DNA from: Poseidonibacter lekithochrous
GTDB taxonomy: Bacteria > Campylobacterota > Campylobacteria > Campylobacterales > Arcobacteraceae
Length of the DNA stretch: 64,000 nt
Assembly: GCF_013283835.1 (NCBI RefSeq)
Contig: NZ_CP054052.1
Span: 1,426,001 to 1,490,000 of the forward strand
Direction: 5' to 3'
Under the pieces are notes generated by a model. The model was not told the origin of the DNA. It worked only from the letters and a program-made list of their open reading frames with translations, and did no database searches. The position numbers and the translations under genes were made by a program. Positions 50,324-60,028 of this stretch are shown one piece after another (position 1 is the stretch's first letter; the number at the start of each line of letters is the position of its first letter).

Positions 50324-52813
50324 CTATCTAGAAAAAGGTTTAAAAGTGATTAATAGTTTTGGTAATAAAAGAAGTGCTGAAGCTAAGATTGTAGCCATTA
50401 CAACTACTGTTAATAAACCAAAATAGATTGTTGGAATTAGATTTGATAAAACTAAAATAGAGAAACCAACGATTACTACTAAAGATGTATAATACATCGC
50501 ATACCCAATACTTTCATGGGATCTTTTCATTGCATTAAGATAATTATGGTCATGTTTAAACTCTTCTTTAAATCTATGAATATAGTGAATTGTATCATCA
50601 ACTCCAATACCAATTGAAATAGCTGCTATTGTTATAGTCATAATATCAAGAGGAATTCCTAACCATCCCATAATTCCAAAAATTGCAGAAATAGGAATAA
50701 TATTAGCAAGTATTGCAACCACTGCTATTTTTATAGATCTAAATAAAACTAAGAACATGAAAAATAGAATTACTACAACAAAACCTAATGTAGAAATCTG
50801 TGAATCAAAAAGAGATTGAAGCATATTATTATATAAAATCATTAGGTTTGATAATCTATATGTTGTCTCTTTATTTTTAATAATATCTCTTAGATCATGA
50901 TTAATTTTATTAATCAAATCATTTCTTCTAAGATTTGGATTAGAATCCATAATTCTCATTGTAACTCTAGCTTCATTATATTCAATATTGATATATGGTG
51001 CCAAAATCATATTTTTATATTTTTGAGGTAACTTATTATAAAGTAAAGCTAGTGTAACACCATCTAGTTCTTTATTTTCATTTAGTATTTTTCCAAGCTT
51101 TAATAAACTAGCTAATGATTGAACTTTTCCTACTTCATCCAGTGAGTCTAAGTAATTATGAACATCAATAATTGTTTGCATCTTATCAGATGAGAACCAA
51201 TATTGTTCATCGTTTGCACTTTGTTCAAATTCATCTTCAAAGTCATCAAAATCATCTGCTTCCTCTTCTACTGAAGCTTCAACAGATATTTCCTCAATCT
51301 TTTCGTCTTTGAATTTAATTACTACATCTAAAGGTGTAGTTCCACCTAAACTTTCATCAATTACTTTCATACCCTTATATATTTCAGTATCTTTTTTAAA
51401 GTAATTAATAAAGCTATTTTCAACTATAAGTTTAGATGCTCCTGTTAGTGAAAATATTACTAATAAAACACTTCCTATAATAATTCCTAAACCATTATGC
51501 TCTACTAGATTTGAAGAGCTTTTAATTATTGAGAATTTAGAGTTTGACTCTTTTCTTTCATACTCTTTAACTCTTTTTAACATAATTAAAACAAGAGGGA
51601 ATAAAATAAATGAAATCAAAAGTGATATAGCAATACCAGCACTCATCATTAACCCAAGGTTTTTAACAGGTTCAATACTTGATAATACTAAAGATGCAAA
51701 TCCCGTAATAGTAGTAATTATTGCAAAAAATGAAGGGCTTAGTTTTGATAGAACAGTATTTATAACTAGTTTATATTGACTTGCATTTTTAAATCTAACA
51801 TTTAATTCTCTATATCTTACAATTAAGTGTAAAACAATTGATAAAGTAATAATTAATTGTAAAGATATAAAGTTAGATGAAATTACAGTAACTTCAAGAC
51901 TAAATAGACCTAATATTCCTGCTGTTGATATAACTGATAATAAACATATAACAATAGGTAAAACAACCCATCTAGCTTTTCTAAAGATAATCCATAAAAT
52001 TAATATTAATAAAAATACTAAAGTTGAACCGTAAATTACTAAATCACTTTTAACATAACCAACAACGTCGTTGGCTATCATATTTACTCCACCAAGGAAA
52101 ATAGTAGCAGATGATTTATAGTTCTTTACAATATCTCTTAACTCCTGAATATTTTGACTCTCTTTTTCTCTTATTTCATCTCTATACTCTTTGAATTGAG
52201 TTATAGTATTTTTAAGAGTAAGTTTTTCATTTTCATCAAGAGTTGATGTTCTTTTTTTCTTTAATAAAGCATTTCTTTTTTCTAAAAGTTCTGCATATTT
52301 TGTATCATCTTTTAAACTTAGTATTAAAGCTGTTGTTTTAAAATCACTACTTACTAAGTTATTTGAATAAAGCTCAGAGCTTAGAAATTCATCTTTAACT
52401 AGTTGTTTATCAAATTCTCCATCTTCAATAGCCTTAACCCCATCTACAAGCTGTGCAATGGGTTTAATTGGAGATTGAACTAAAGGAACATTTAAAATAG
52501 ATGTAACACTGCTTATATAATCAAGTTTTTCAAAATCATTTGAAATTGATTTGATTGTATCAAGACTGTTTTTTGATAAAAGTTCATCATTAGGTGAAAA
52601 TGTAACAATTAAAAAATTAGGATTTTCATATCTTTTATTTATCTCTCGAACAAATTTTAAGTCTTTATCATCATCTAAAAGTAGAGTTTCAGCAGAAGCA
52701 TCAATTTGAAGTTTTGTAGCGTTATATCCTAAAACAGAAATTCCAATCATTAAGATTAGAATTACCGCTAATGGATATCTAAGTATATATTTATCGTAGA
52801 AATTTTTTATCAT
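50324..52813 (-). CDS. RND/MMPL-family transporter, lipid trafficking
   Basis: An 829-residue RND protein with the duplicated plan: TM helix (11-30), large periplasmic domain, six-helix block (about 258-415), TM at about 440-460, second periplasmic domain with an acidic DDFDDFEDEFEQ stretch, and a final TM block (665-825) that includes GIGVDDTIHYIHRFKEE, an RND signature. It is of the MMPL/HpnN type rather than a drug pump. It lies directly after mlaC and mlaA, the same order as Cj1371-Cj1373 in Campylobacter jejuni, and probably moves phospholipid between membranes. The start abuts the mlaC stop. Confidence 0.88.
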   Translation of the reverse strand: MIKNFYDKYILRYPLAVILILMIGISVLGYNATKLQIDASAETLLLDDDKDLKFVREINKRYENPNFLIVTFSPNDELLSKNSLDTIKSISNDFEKLDYISSVTSILNVPLVQSPIKPIAQLVDGVKAIEDGEFDKQLVKDEFLSSELYSNNLVSSDFKTTALILSLKDDTKYAELLEKRNALLKKKRTSTLDENEKLTLKNTITQFKEYRDEIREKESQNIQELRDIVKNYKSSATIFLGGVNMIANDVVGYVKSDLVIYGSTLVFLLILILWIIFRKARWVVLPIVICLLSVISTAGILGLFSLEVTVISSNFISLQLIITLSIVLHLIVRYRELNVRFKNASQYKLVINTVLSKLSPSFFAIITTITGFASLVLSSIEPVKNLGLMMSAGIAISLLISFILFPLVLIMLKRVKEYERKESNSKFSIIKSSSNLVEHNGLGIIIGSVLLVIFSLTGASKLIVENSFINYFKKDTEIYKGMKVIDESLGGTTPLDVVIKFKDEKIEEISVEASVEEEADDFDDFEDEFEQSANDEQYWFSSDKMQTIIDVHNYLDSLDEVGKVQSLASLLKLGKILNENKELDGVTLALLYNKLPQKYKNMILAPYINIEYNEARVTMRIMDSNPNLRRNDLINKINHDLRDIIKNKETTYRLSNLMILYNNMLQSLFDSQISTLGFVVVILFFMFLVLFRSIKIAVVAILANIIPISAIFGIMGWLGIPLDIMTITIAAISIGIGVDDTIHYIHRFKEEFKHDHNYLNAMKRSHESIGYAMYYTSLVVIVGFSILVLSNLIPTIYFGLLTVVVMATILASALLLLPKLLITFKPFSR

Positions 52814-53407
52814 CTATTTTTGTGTATTATTTGCTTTTAATAGTTCTAACATTTCATCAAAAGATTTCTCTTTTAAAAGTCCACTAAATTGTTTTCTGTA
52901 TGTTTGAATAATACTTATACCTAATAAATCAACATCATAAATAAACCATTCGTTTAATTTTTTGTTTTTATAAAAATTATAATTAATAATATAAGATTCA
53001 TCACTACCAACTACTTCTGATTGTAATTGTAATCTAGATTTTTTATATGGTACTAAATCATTAATTTTAACTTTTTGATCTGTATATAGCTCTAACTTAT
53101 CAACATAAGAGTTTTTTAATTTATTTTCAAATACTTCAACAAACTCAGCTTTTTTTTCACTTGATAAACTTTTCCAAGTCTTTTTCCCAAGAGCGATTCT
53201 AGCCATTACATTGTAGTCAAAAACATCATCAATTAAATTCATAATATCTTGAGCTTTTTCTTCTTTTTTTATCTCTTTATTTTTTAATATTACTAAAGCT
53301 GAATCAATTTTTTGACTCATTTGTGTTTTAATATCATCTTTTTTAAGGGCATTAGCTGATGTTAGTATTAAAGCTAAAGCTAAAAATAGTTTTATTATAT
53401 TTTTCAT
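52814..53407 (-). CDS. mlaC: Periplasmic phospholipid-binding protein MlaC (Ttg2D family)
   Basis: A 197-residue exported protein (signal peptide to about SANA) of the MlaC/toluene-tolerance Ttg2 family: FDYNVMARIALGKKTWKSLSSEKKAEFVEVFENKLKNSYVDKL is the family core, followed by QSEVVGSDESYIINYNFYKNKKLNEWFIYDVDLLGISIIQTYRKQF. MlaC carries phospholipid across the periplasm. In E. coli it works with an MlaFEDB ABC transporter; here the neighbour is an RND protein instead. Confidence 0.92.
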   Translation of the reverse strand: MKNIIKLFLALALILTSANALKKDDIKTQMSQKIDSALVILKNKEIKKEEKAQDIMNLIDDVFDYNVMARIALGKKTWKSLSSEKKAEFVEVFENKLKNSYVDKLELYTDQKVKINDLVPYKKSRLQLQSEVVGSDESYIINYNFYKNKKLNEWFIYDVDLLGISIIQTYRKQFSGLLKEKSFDEMLELLKANNTQK

Positions 53408-53409
53408 GA

Positions 53410-54225
53410 TTATTCCTCAATCTCTTTTTTTCTTTTTTGTTCATAAATATCTCTTAAGAATGGATATAAGTCTAAAGCATCTTTTTTGATATTTTCATAT
53501 TGACCTAATCTTAGTGATGTTTTGTTTACTATTTTTCCAGCACTTAATCCCATTGCTTCTAAACTATTATTTGGAATTTTATATCCAATATCACTAGCTC
53601 CTGTATATGAAATAGGATCAATATACGCATCAGGAACAATAGATATCATATCTCTTAAGTTTGAAGGACCAAGTAGAGGTAATACAATATGGAATCCACT
53701 TCCAACTCCATAGAAACCTAATGTTTGACCAAAGTCTTCATCATGTTCTTCCCATCCTAATTGGCTTTTTGCTGGGTCAAAAATACCTGCAATACCAACT
53801 GTACTATTTACTACAAATCTACCTAACTCTTCTCCTGCATTTTGGAATTTTAGTTGAAGTAGGTTGTTTGTAAATCTCATAGGGAACATTAGGTTGTCAA
53901 ATACATTTGAGATTCCAACTCTTACAGGTTTAGGAATTACATAAGCATAACCTTTTGCTACTGGGTTTAAAGCATAAATGTACATAAAGTCATTAACGCT
54001 TGTCATTACTCTGTTATAACCACTTAATGGGTCAAATAATTCTTCTTTTTCTTCACTTGCAAACTCATTATCAAATTCATCGTCAAAGTCCGATTCTTCT
54101 GCTGTATTGTTTGTTTGCAGTTCAACTTGTTGTTTATTTACAGTATTATTTGCAGATACTGGTTCCTTTGAGCTACAGGCTGTAAATACGAATGCAGCTA
54201 AAATTACGAAAATAATATTTTTCAA
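53410..54225 (-). CDS. mlaA: Outer-membrane lipoprotein MlaA (VacJ)
   Basis: A 271-residue lipoprotein with lipobox FTAC (C17). After an acidic linker (EESDFDDEFDNEF) the VacJ domain is clear: DPLSGYNRVMTSVNDFMYIYALNPVAKGYAYVIPKPVRVGISNVFDNL, GRFVVNSTVGIAGIFDPA, LGWEEHDEDFGQTLGFYGVGSGFHIVLPLLGPSNLRD. MlaA removes mislocalised phospholipid from the outer leaflet. The start is a TTG after AAAGGAAA. It is the first gene of the mlaA-mlaC-RND operon. Confidence 0.93.
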   Translation of the reverse strand: MKNIIFVILAAFVFTACSSKEPVSANNTVNKQQVELQTNNTAEESDFDDEFDNEFASEEKEELFDPLSGYNRVMTSVNDFMYIYALNPVAKGYAYVIPKPVRVGISNVFDNLMFPMRFTNNLLQLKFQNAGEELGRFVVNSTVGIAGIFDPAKSQLGWEEHDEDFGQTLGFYGVGSGFHIVLPLLGPSNLRDMISIVPDAYIDPISYTGASDIGYKIPNNSLEAMGLSAGKIVNKTSLRLGQYENIKKDALDLYPFLRDIYEQKRKKEIEE

Positions 54226-54295
54226 GTTGTTTCCTTTCTGTTAATATAATTAATATATTATATAAAAAAAATGTGAAAATAATGTTGAAGCGTTT

Positions 54296-55171
54296 TTATT
54301 TGCTTGTAAGTTTGTTAAGAATATCTATTGCTTGTAGAGGATCTACTTGAATTGAATTAATTCTAAATGAGAAGTGTAAATGAGGTCCTGTAATTCTTCC
54401 TGTATCTCCACTAAGACCTATTATTTGGCCTTTATTAATACTATCACCTACCTTATAATACATCTTGCTTAAATGATAATAACATGAATAAACCCCTTGT
54501 CCATGATCTATTACAATAGAGTTTCCAGAGTAAAATCTATTTTGAGCAATTTTCACAATACCTGAGTTAACGGCAATTATATGAGTACCTATTTTTGCAC
54601 GATAATCTGTTCCTGAATGGTAAGATTTCAAAAAGCCATTATAAACTCTTTTTGTTCCAAAAGCACTTGTGATTTTAGAATTCATTGGGTAAATAAACTT
54701 TTCATTCCACAAAAGTTCACTACTTTGAGTTTTGTATATATTCATAGCTTCTATATATTCTTGTTTAGTTCTTTTAGCTCTTTGTTTATTTGGTTTTAGT
54801 TTTGATTTTGATACGTTTATTACTTCTGATTTGTATTTTCCATCTAGAACTTTTAGTTTTATAGATTTAAATACTTTTTTGCCATCTTTGATATATGAAA
54901 TAATAACCTTGTACTCTTTTGGGGATAAATAGTAAGAAATAGGAACTAACGCATAATATGTATTATCTAAAAACTTATTCTTATAGAATTTCTGATTAAC
55001 TTTTGTTTTGCTCATTAAAGTAAGTTTAGGCTCAATAATATTTTTGGCTTCTAAAAATAGCAAGGCAGTTTGGGCATTCTTAACTGTATTGTTTTTGAAA
55101 TATAGTTTCACATCATTTGCATTTGCAACAATTATAAATAAAAAAAGTAGTATTAGTTTTTTGTAAATCAT
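54296..55171 (-). CDS. M23 family (LytM-type) peptidoglycan endopeptidase
   Basis: About 291 residues with a signal peptide (KKLILLFLFIIVANA). The C-terminal 120 residues are a LytM/M23 domain: SAFGTKRVYNGFLKSYHSGTDYRAKIGT (zinc His and Asp), GNSIVIDHGQGVYSCYYHLSK and TGPHLHFSFR (catalytic His-x-His). A metal ligand set of H-D-H is complete, so the enzyme is probably active on cross-bridges. The N-terminal 150 residues have a bacterial Ig-like pattern. ATG at 55171 is preferred to TTG at 55186; neither has a good ribosome-binding site. Confidence 0.88.
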   Translation of the reverse strand: MIYKKLILLFLFIIVANANDVKLYFKNNTVKNAQTALLFLEAKNIIEPKLTLMSKTKVNQKFYKNKFLDNTYYALVPISYYLSPKEYKVIISYIKDGKKVFKSIKLKVLDGKYKSEVINVSKSKLKPNKQRAKRTKQEYIEAMNIYKTQSSELLWNEKFIYPMNSKITSAFGTKRVYNGFLKSYHSGTDYRAKIGTHIIAVNSGIVKIAQNRFYSGNSIVIDHGQGVYSCYYHLSKMYYKVGDSINKGQIIGLSGDTGRITGPHLHFSFRINSIQVDPLQAIDILNKLTSK

Positions 55172-55250
55172 GGCTAATTGTATCAAAAATATTTGAAACT
55201 TAAATCATTCGCTAAGAAAAAATAATAAATTTGACTTAAGATATGAGTGT

Positions 55251-55256
55251 TATAAT
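55251..55256 (+). promoter_or_regulatory. -10 box of the Lon-type protease gene
   Basis: TATAAT following TGAGTGT, 43 bases before the ATG at 55299; TTGACT is at 55231-55236 with a 14-base spacer, shorter than standard. Confidence 0.45.
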
Positions 55257-55298
55257 TTATATAGGTTTAAGGGATTGTTTACTTAAAAAGGATTTAAC

Positions 55299-57701
55299 AT
55301 GATCAAATTATTAAAATTAAACCAACTATATACAAAATGTGATACTTCGATATTTAAGTTTAGAACAACAGAACAATTAAAAATTACAAATAAAATATTA
55401 GGACAAGATAGAGCCTTAAACTCAATAGACACAGCTCTTGGAATTAAACATGAGGGTTATAATCTTTTTATTATGGGAAACTCAGGAGTTGGGAAACACT
55501 CACTTCTTGATAAAATATTAAAAGAAAAATCCAAAAAAGATTTTGTTTTACATGATTGGTGTTATGTAAACAATTTTACTGAAGATATAAAACCTTTAGT
55601 TTTAAAACTCCCCGCAGGAGTTGGAACTAGATTTAAAAAAGATATGCAAAACCTTATAAAAAACCTACAAGAGAAAATACCCCAAACCTTTAAACAAAAA
55701 GAGTATATTACAATACGTAAAAACCTAGAAGATAAGATGAAAGAAGATCAAGATTATCTATTTTATAAATTAAAAGATGAAGCAAAAAAAGATGATATTT
55801 TTATTAATGACACAACAAGCGGAATAACAATATCTCCTCTAAAAGATGGGAAAACTTTAAGTGCTGAAGAGTTCCAGTCTTTAAATATAACACAAAGAGA
55901 AGTAATTGAAAAGAACATTATCTTTTATAAAGCAAAAGTAGATGCTAACTCAAAATTAGAAATGGCATTTAGTAAATCTTTTATTGAAGATATGAAAGAG
56001 ATTGATAGTGGTTTTATAGATGATGTAGTTCAAAAATCAATGAAAGTAATAAAAGAAAAATATAAAAGTTATGAAAATGTAATTTCTTATTTAGATGAAG
56101 TTGAAGATGATGTTATTGAAAACTTTGAAGACTTTACTATTGATGAAAATGCTGGAACTGAAAATCCAATGGAAGCTCTTTTTGCTCAAAATGTTGATCA
56201 AAGTGCTAGTTTTGAGATTTATAATGTAAATATAATTGTAAATAATACAAAACAAAAAACAGCACCAATTGTTTATGAACATAATCCAACATACTCTAAT
56301 TTATTTGGTCGTATTGAGCATGTAAATCATATGGGTACATTAACTACAGATTTTAACTTTATTAAAGCAGGAGCACTACATAGAGCAAATGGAGGCTATT
56401 TAGTAATAGATGCTAGAGCTTTATTATTTCAACCATACTCATGGGAAGGTTTAAAACGAATGTTGCACTCTGGTGAAATTCATTTAGAAACTATAGAAGA
56501 GTCAATGGGACTTACAAATAGTGTGACTTTAAACCCTCAAAGTATTGAGCTTGAGACAAAAATTATTCTAGTTGGTTCTAGATATATTTATTATTTACTA
56601 TTTGATGAAGATGAAGATTTTAAACGTCTATTTAAAATAGAGGCAGATTTTGAAGATAAAACTTTCAGAGATAATGATGCAATAATTTCTTATGGGAATA
56701 TAATTGCTTCTTTAATAGATAAATACTCACTACTTCCTCTAACAAAAAAAGCTTTAGGAAGAATAGTTGAGTTTAGTTCGAGATTAGTAAATGACTCAAC
56801 AAGTTTGTCTTTAGATTTTAGCTCAATCATAGATTTATTACATGAATCAAATCTTATTGCAAAAAGAAGAAAAGCAAAAACAATTAAAAATGAAGATATT
56901 TTAGAAGCCTTAGATTCAAGAGCAAAAAGAAGCCAAAGAATAAAAGATGAAATTTATAAAGAGATAAAAGATGAAACAATACTTATTGATACAAATGGAA
57001 GTAAAGTAGGGCAGATTAATGGTCTTACTGTAATAGATTATGGAAATTTTGTTTTTTCAATGCCTGTTAAAATCTCTGCACTTACAAGAGTAGGGAAAGA
57101 AGGTGTTGTTGATATAGAAAGAGAAGTAGATTTAAGTGGAGCTATTCACTCAAAAGGAGTTATGATTCTATCTTCATTTTTAGCAGCAAGATATTCCCAT
57201 GATTTTTCAATGAGTTTAAGTGCATCTTTGGTGTTTGAACAATCATACTCACCCATAGATGGTGATAGTGCTTCTTTAGCTGAGCTTTATACTCTTTTAT
57301 CATCAATTTCAAATATTCCAATTAAACAAAACTTTGCATTAACTGGCTCAATTAATCAAAATGGACAAGTTCAAGCAATTGGTGGCGTAAATGAAAAGAT
57401 AGAAGGTTTTTATGATGTGTGTAAATTAAAAGATGAAAACTTCAATGCAAGTGTGATAATACCTTTTTCAAATATTAAAAATTTAATGTTAAAAGAAGAA
57501 GTACTAAATAGTGTAAGAAAAGGACAGTTTAGAATCTATGCTATTAAACATGTGGACGAAGGAGTAAAACTACTAATGGATATAGACGCAGGAGTAAGAG
57601 GAGCTAGTGGTAAATTTCCCAAAAACTCACTTAATTATTTAGTGGAGAATAGACTTATTGAATTTAGCGAACTAAGCCTAGGAAAGAAAATAAGTAAATA
57701 A
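55299..57701 (+). CDS. Lon-like ATP-dependent protease (AAA_32 / LonB-like type)
   Basis: An 800-residue protein of the uncharacterised Lon-like group without the LAN substrate domain. Walker A is NLFIMGNSGVGKHS (residues about 55-68); a long helical insertion runs from about 100 to 300; HRANGGYLVIDARALLFQPYSWEGLKRML is the family segment with Walker B. The C-terminal Lon protease domain has the catalytic Ser657 (SPIDGDSASLAE) and Lys700 (GGVNEKIEGF), so the Ser-Lys dyad is intact. Substrates unknown; probably protein quality control. AAAGGA precedes the ATG. Confidence 0.9.
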   Translation: MIKLLKLNQLYTKCDTSIFKFRTTEQLKITNKILGQDRALNSIDTALGIKHEGYNLFIMGNSGVGKHSLLDKILKEKSKKDFVLHDWCYVNNFTEDIKPLVLKLPAGVGTRFKKDMQNLIKNLQEKIPQTFKQKEYITIRKNLEDKMKEDQDYLFYKLKDEAKKDDIFINDTTSGITISPLKDGKTLSAEEFQSLNITQREVIEKNIIFYKAKVDANSKLEMAFSKSFIEDMKEIDSGFIDDVVQKSMKVIKEKYKSYENVISYLDEVEDDVIENFEDFTIDENAGTENPMEALFAQNVDQSASFEIYNVNIIVNNTKQKTAPIVYEHNPTYSNLFGRIEHVNHMGTLTTDFNFIKAGALHRANGGYLVIDARALLFQPYSWEGLKRMLHSGEIHLETIEESMGLTNSVTLNPQSIELETKIILVGSRYIYYLLFDEDEDFKRLFKIEADFEDKTFRDNDAIISYGNIIASLIDKYSLLPLTKKALGRIVEFSSRLVNDSTSLSLDFSSIIDLLHESNLIAKRRKAKTIKNEDILEALDSRAKRSQRIKDEIYKEIKDETILIDTNGSKVGQINGLTVIDYGNFVFSMPVKISALTRVGKEGVVDIEREVDLSGAIHSKGVMILSSFLAARYSHDFSMSLSASLVFEQSYSPIDGDSASLAELYTLLSSISNIPIKQNFALTGSINQNGQVQAIGGVNEKIEGFYDVCKLKDENFNASVIIPFSNIKNLMLKEEVLNSVRKGQFRIYAIKHVDEGVKLLMDIDAGVRGASGKFPKNSLNYLVENRLIEFSELSLGKKISK

Positions 57702-57747
57702 TACTCTTTTTGTAGTCAAATTGTTAATTTAATAATATAAAATGAGT

Positions 57748-57753
57748 TATAAT
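57748..57753 (+). promoter_or_regulatory. -10 box of aspA
   Basis: TATAAT in the context GAGTTATAATTTATATT, 25 bases before the ATG at 57779 and followed by TTAAGGAAAC. Confidence 0.5.
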
Positions 57754-57778
57754 TTATATTATTGCCTTAAGGAAACAA

Positions 57779-59197
57779 ATGGAAACAGAAGTTAGACAAG
57801 AACATGATTTAATAGGTGGAAAAGAGATCTCAAATGAGTTTTATTATGGTATTCAAACACTAAGAGCAAAAGAGAACTTCAATATCTCAGGAGTTCCTTT
57901 AGCCAACTTCCCAAAACTAATAGTAGCTTTAGCACAAGTAAAAAAAGCATCAGCATTAGCAAATAATGAATTAGGATTATTAGAAGAAGATTTATGTAAT
58001 GCTATTTGTAGTGCTTGTGATGAGGTATCTGCTAAGAAATATAATGAACAATTTATTGTTGATGTTATTCAAGGAGGAGCAGGGACTTCTACGAATATGA
58101 ATGCAAATGAAGTTATTACAAATATTGCATTAGAAATGATGGGACATAAAAAAGGTGAATATGAATTTTTACATCCTAATAATCATGTAAATATGAGTCA
58201 ATCAACAAATGATGTTTATCCAACAGCAGTTAGACTTGCTTTATATGAGTATCTTTGTAAACTACAAAATAAAATGGAAATATTAAGAGATTCTTTTTTG
58301 AATAAATCAAAAGAGTTTGATTTGATTATCAAAATGGGAAGAACTCAGCTTCAAGATGCAGTTCCAATGACTTTAGGACAAGAGTTTCACTCTTTTGCTT
58401 TAATGATTGATGATGATTTAAAAATCATTGAAATGGCAAAAGATTTAGTAACTCAAATGAATTTAGGTGGTACTGCTATTGGAACTGGAATTAATACAGA
58501 TTCAAAATATGCATCCCTAGTAAAAACAAAACTTCAAGAAGTAACAAATAGACCTTTTGTAACTGCTTGTGATTTAGTAAAAGCTACACAAGATACTTCT
58601 ACTTTTGTGCAGGTATCAGGGGTTCTAAAATCTATTGCTACAAAAATATCAAAGATTTGTAATGATTTAAGATTATTAAGCTCAGGACCTAGAACTGGAT
58701 TCAATGAAATCAATCTTCCGAAAATGCAACCAGGTTCTTCAATAATGCCTGGAAAAGTAAATCCTGTTATTCCAGAAGTTGTAAATCAAGTAGCCTTTCA
58801 AGTAATAGGTTATGATACTACTATCTCTATGGCAAGTGAAGGTGGACAATTACAACTAAATGTATTTGAGCCTATTATTGCTTATAATTTATTTCAATCA
58901 ATTTCTATGATGTGTAATGCTTTTGAAGCTTTAGCTTTTAAATGTGTCGATGGAATTACTGCAAATGAGGAAAGATGTAAAGAATTAGTATTAAACTCAA
59001 TAGGACTAGTTACTGCACTTAATCCATATATTGGATACCAAAATGCAACAGCAGTTGCAAAAGAAGCATTAGAGAGTAATAAAAGTGTATATGATATTGT
59101 TTTAGAGAAAAAATTATTAAGTAAAGAACAGCTTGATGAGTACTTAAAACCAGAAAATATGACACATCCTACTTATTCTAATGAGTGTGAAATCTAA
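57779..59197 (+). CDS. aspA: Aspartate ammonia-lyase
   Basis: A 472-residue fumarase/aspartase superfamily enzyme converting L-aspartate to fumarate and ammonia. Seen: EHDLIGGKEISNEFYYGIQTLRAKENF (aspartase start), QGGAGTSTNMNANEVI, NMSQSTNDVYPTA, and the catalytic-loop signature GSSIMPGKVNPVIPE (the loop serine is in the SS pair). The length and YYGIQT favour aspartase over fumarase. In this phylum it feeds amino-acid carbon into the TCA cycle and fumarate respiration. Clear AAGGAA and own promoter box. Confidence 0.94.
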   Translation: METEVRQEHDLIGGKEISNEFYYGIQTLRAKENFNISGVPLANFPKLIVALAQVKKASALANNELGLLEEDLCNAICSACDEVSAKKYNEQFIVDVIQGGAGTSTNMNANEVITNIALEMMGHKKGEYEFLHPNNHVNMSQSTNDVYPTAVRLALYEYLCKLQNKMEILRDSFLNKSKEFDLIIKMGRTQLQDAVPMTLGQEFHSFALMIDDDLKIIEMAKDLVTQMNLGGTAIGTGINTDSKYASLVKTKLQEVTNRPFVTACDLVKATQDTSTFVQVSGVLKSIATKISKICNDLRLLSSGPRTGFNEINLPKMQPGSSIMPGKVNPVIPEVVNQVAFQVIGYDTTISMASEGGQLQLNVFEPIIAYNLFQSISMMCNAFEALAFKCVDGITANEERCKELVLNSIGLVTALNPYIGYQNATAVAKEALESNKSVYDIVLEKKLLSKEQLDEYLKPENMTHPTYSNECEI

Positions 59198-59227
59198 AGA
59201 TTAAAGTGTTAATAATTACAAACCTGA

Positions 59228-59233
59228 TATAAT
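59228..59233 (+). promoter_or_regulatory. -10 box of the YebC gene
   Basis: TATAAT in CTGATATAATCGC, 39 bases before the ATG at 59272. The same GATATAAT context precedes the dsbB-type gene. Confidence 0.5.
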
Positions 59234-59271
59234 CGCAAAAAAATTATGTAAATTTATAAATGGAGTTATTT

Positions 59272-59988
59272 ATGGGTAGAGCCTTCGAATATAGAAAAGC
59301 GTCAAAAATGAAAAGATGGGGAGCGATGTCTAGAATTTTCCCTAAACTTGCAAAAGCTATTGAAATGGCAGCAAAAGCGGGAGTTCCAGATCCTGAAATG
59401 AATTCAGCATTAAGAACTGCAATTTTAAATGCAAAAGCTGAAAATATGCCAAAAACAAACATTGAAGCAGCTATTAAAAGAGCAAGCGGAAAAGATGCAG
59501 CAAACTATACTGATGTAAACTTTGAAGGAAAAGGTCCTCACGGTGTTTTAATTTTTGTAGAAACTGCAACAGATAATAATACTAGAACAGTGGCAAATGT
59601 TAAAATGCACTTTAACAAAAATGGTGGACAAATGGCACCTACTGGTTCATTAGAATTTTTCTTTGATAGAAAAGCACTTTTTGAGTTTGAAAAAACTGAA
59701 GAAATGGATTTAGAAGAATTAGAATTAGAATTAATTGATGCTGGTTTAGAAGAAATTGAAGAAGATGAAGAAGAAGGTATTGTTTTAGTTACTGCTGATT
59801 ACAAAGACTTTGGAACATTAAATAAAGCATTTGAAGATATGGGAATTGAACTTAAAAAAGCTAAGTTAGAAAGAATCTCAAATAATCCTCAAGAATTCTC
59901 AGATGAACAACAAGAAGAAATTTCTAAATTATTAGAAAAATTAGATGAAGATGATGATGTTCAGGCTGTATTTACAAATATAGGATAA
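59272..59988 (+). CDS. YebC/PmpR (TACO1) family protein
   Basis: A 238-residue protein starting [37 protein letters not shown], the universal YebC beginning, with [34 protein letters not shown] and [22 protein letters not shown]. Long described as a transcriptional regulator, recent work on family members points to a ribosome-associated role at difficult peptide sequences; the family function is stated from general knowledge. An ATG at 59260 is in frame, but GGAG just after it fits the ATG at 59272. Confidence 0.92.
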   Translation: MGRAFEYRKASKMKRWGAMSRIFPKLAKAIEMAAKAGVPDPEMNSALRTAILNAKAENMPKTNIEAAIKRASGKDAANYTDVNFEGKGPHGVLIFVETATDNNTRTVANVKMHFNKNGGQMAPTGSLEFFFDRKALFEFEKTEEMDLEELELELIDAGLEEIEEDEEEGIVLVTADYKDFGTLNKAFEDMGIELKKAKLERISNNPQEFSDEQQEEISKLLEKLDEDDDVQAVFTNIG

Positions 59989-60000
59989 ATAATTTGTTGA

Positions 60001-60028
60001 TAAAGAAAGCCATTAAAGGCTTTCTTTA
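60001..60028. terminator. Bidirectional terminator between the YebC gene and the large lipoprotein gene
   Basis: An 11-bp stem TAAAGAAAGCC/GGCTTTCTTTA with a six-base loop, in the 40-base gap between convergent genes. GC-rich centre and U-rich ends in both directions. Confidence 0.8.

Noticed and set aside
59260-59271. Upstream ATG start for the YebC gene
   Set aside because: GGAG directly after this ATG is the ribosome-binding site for the ATG at 59272, which also gives the family's universal N-terminus.
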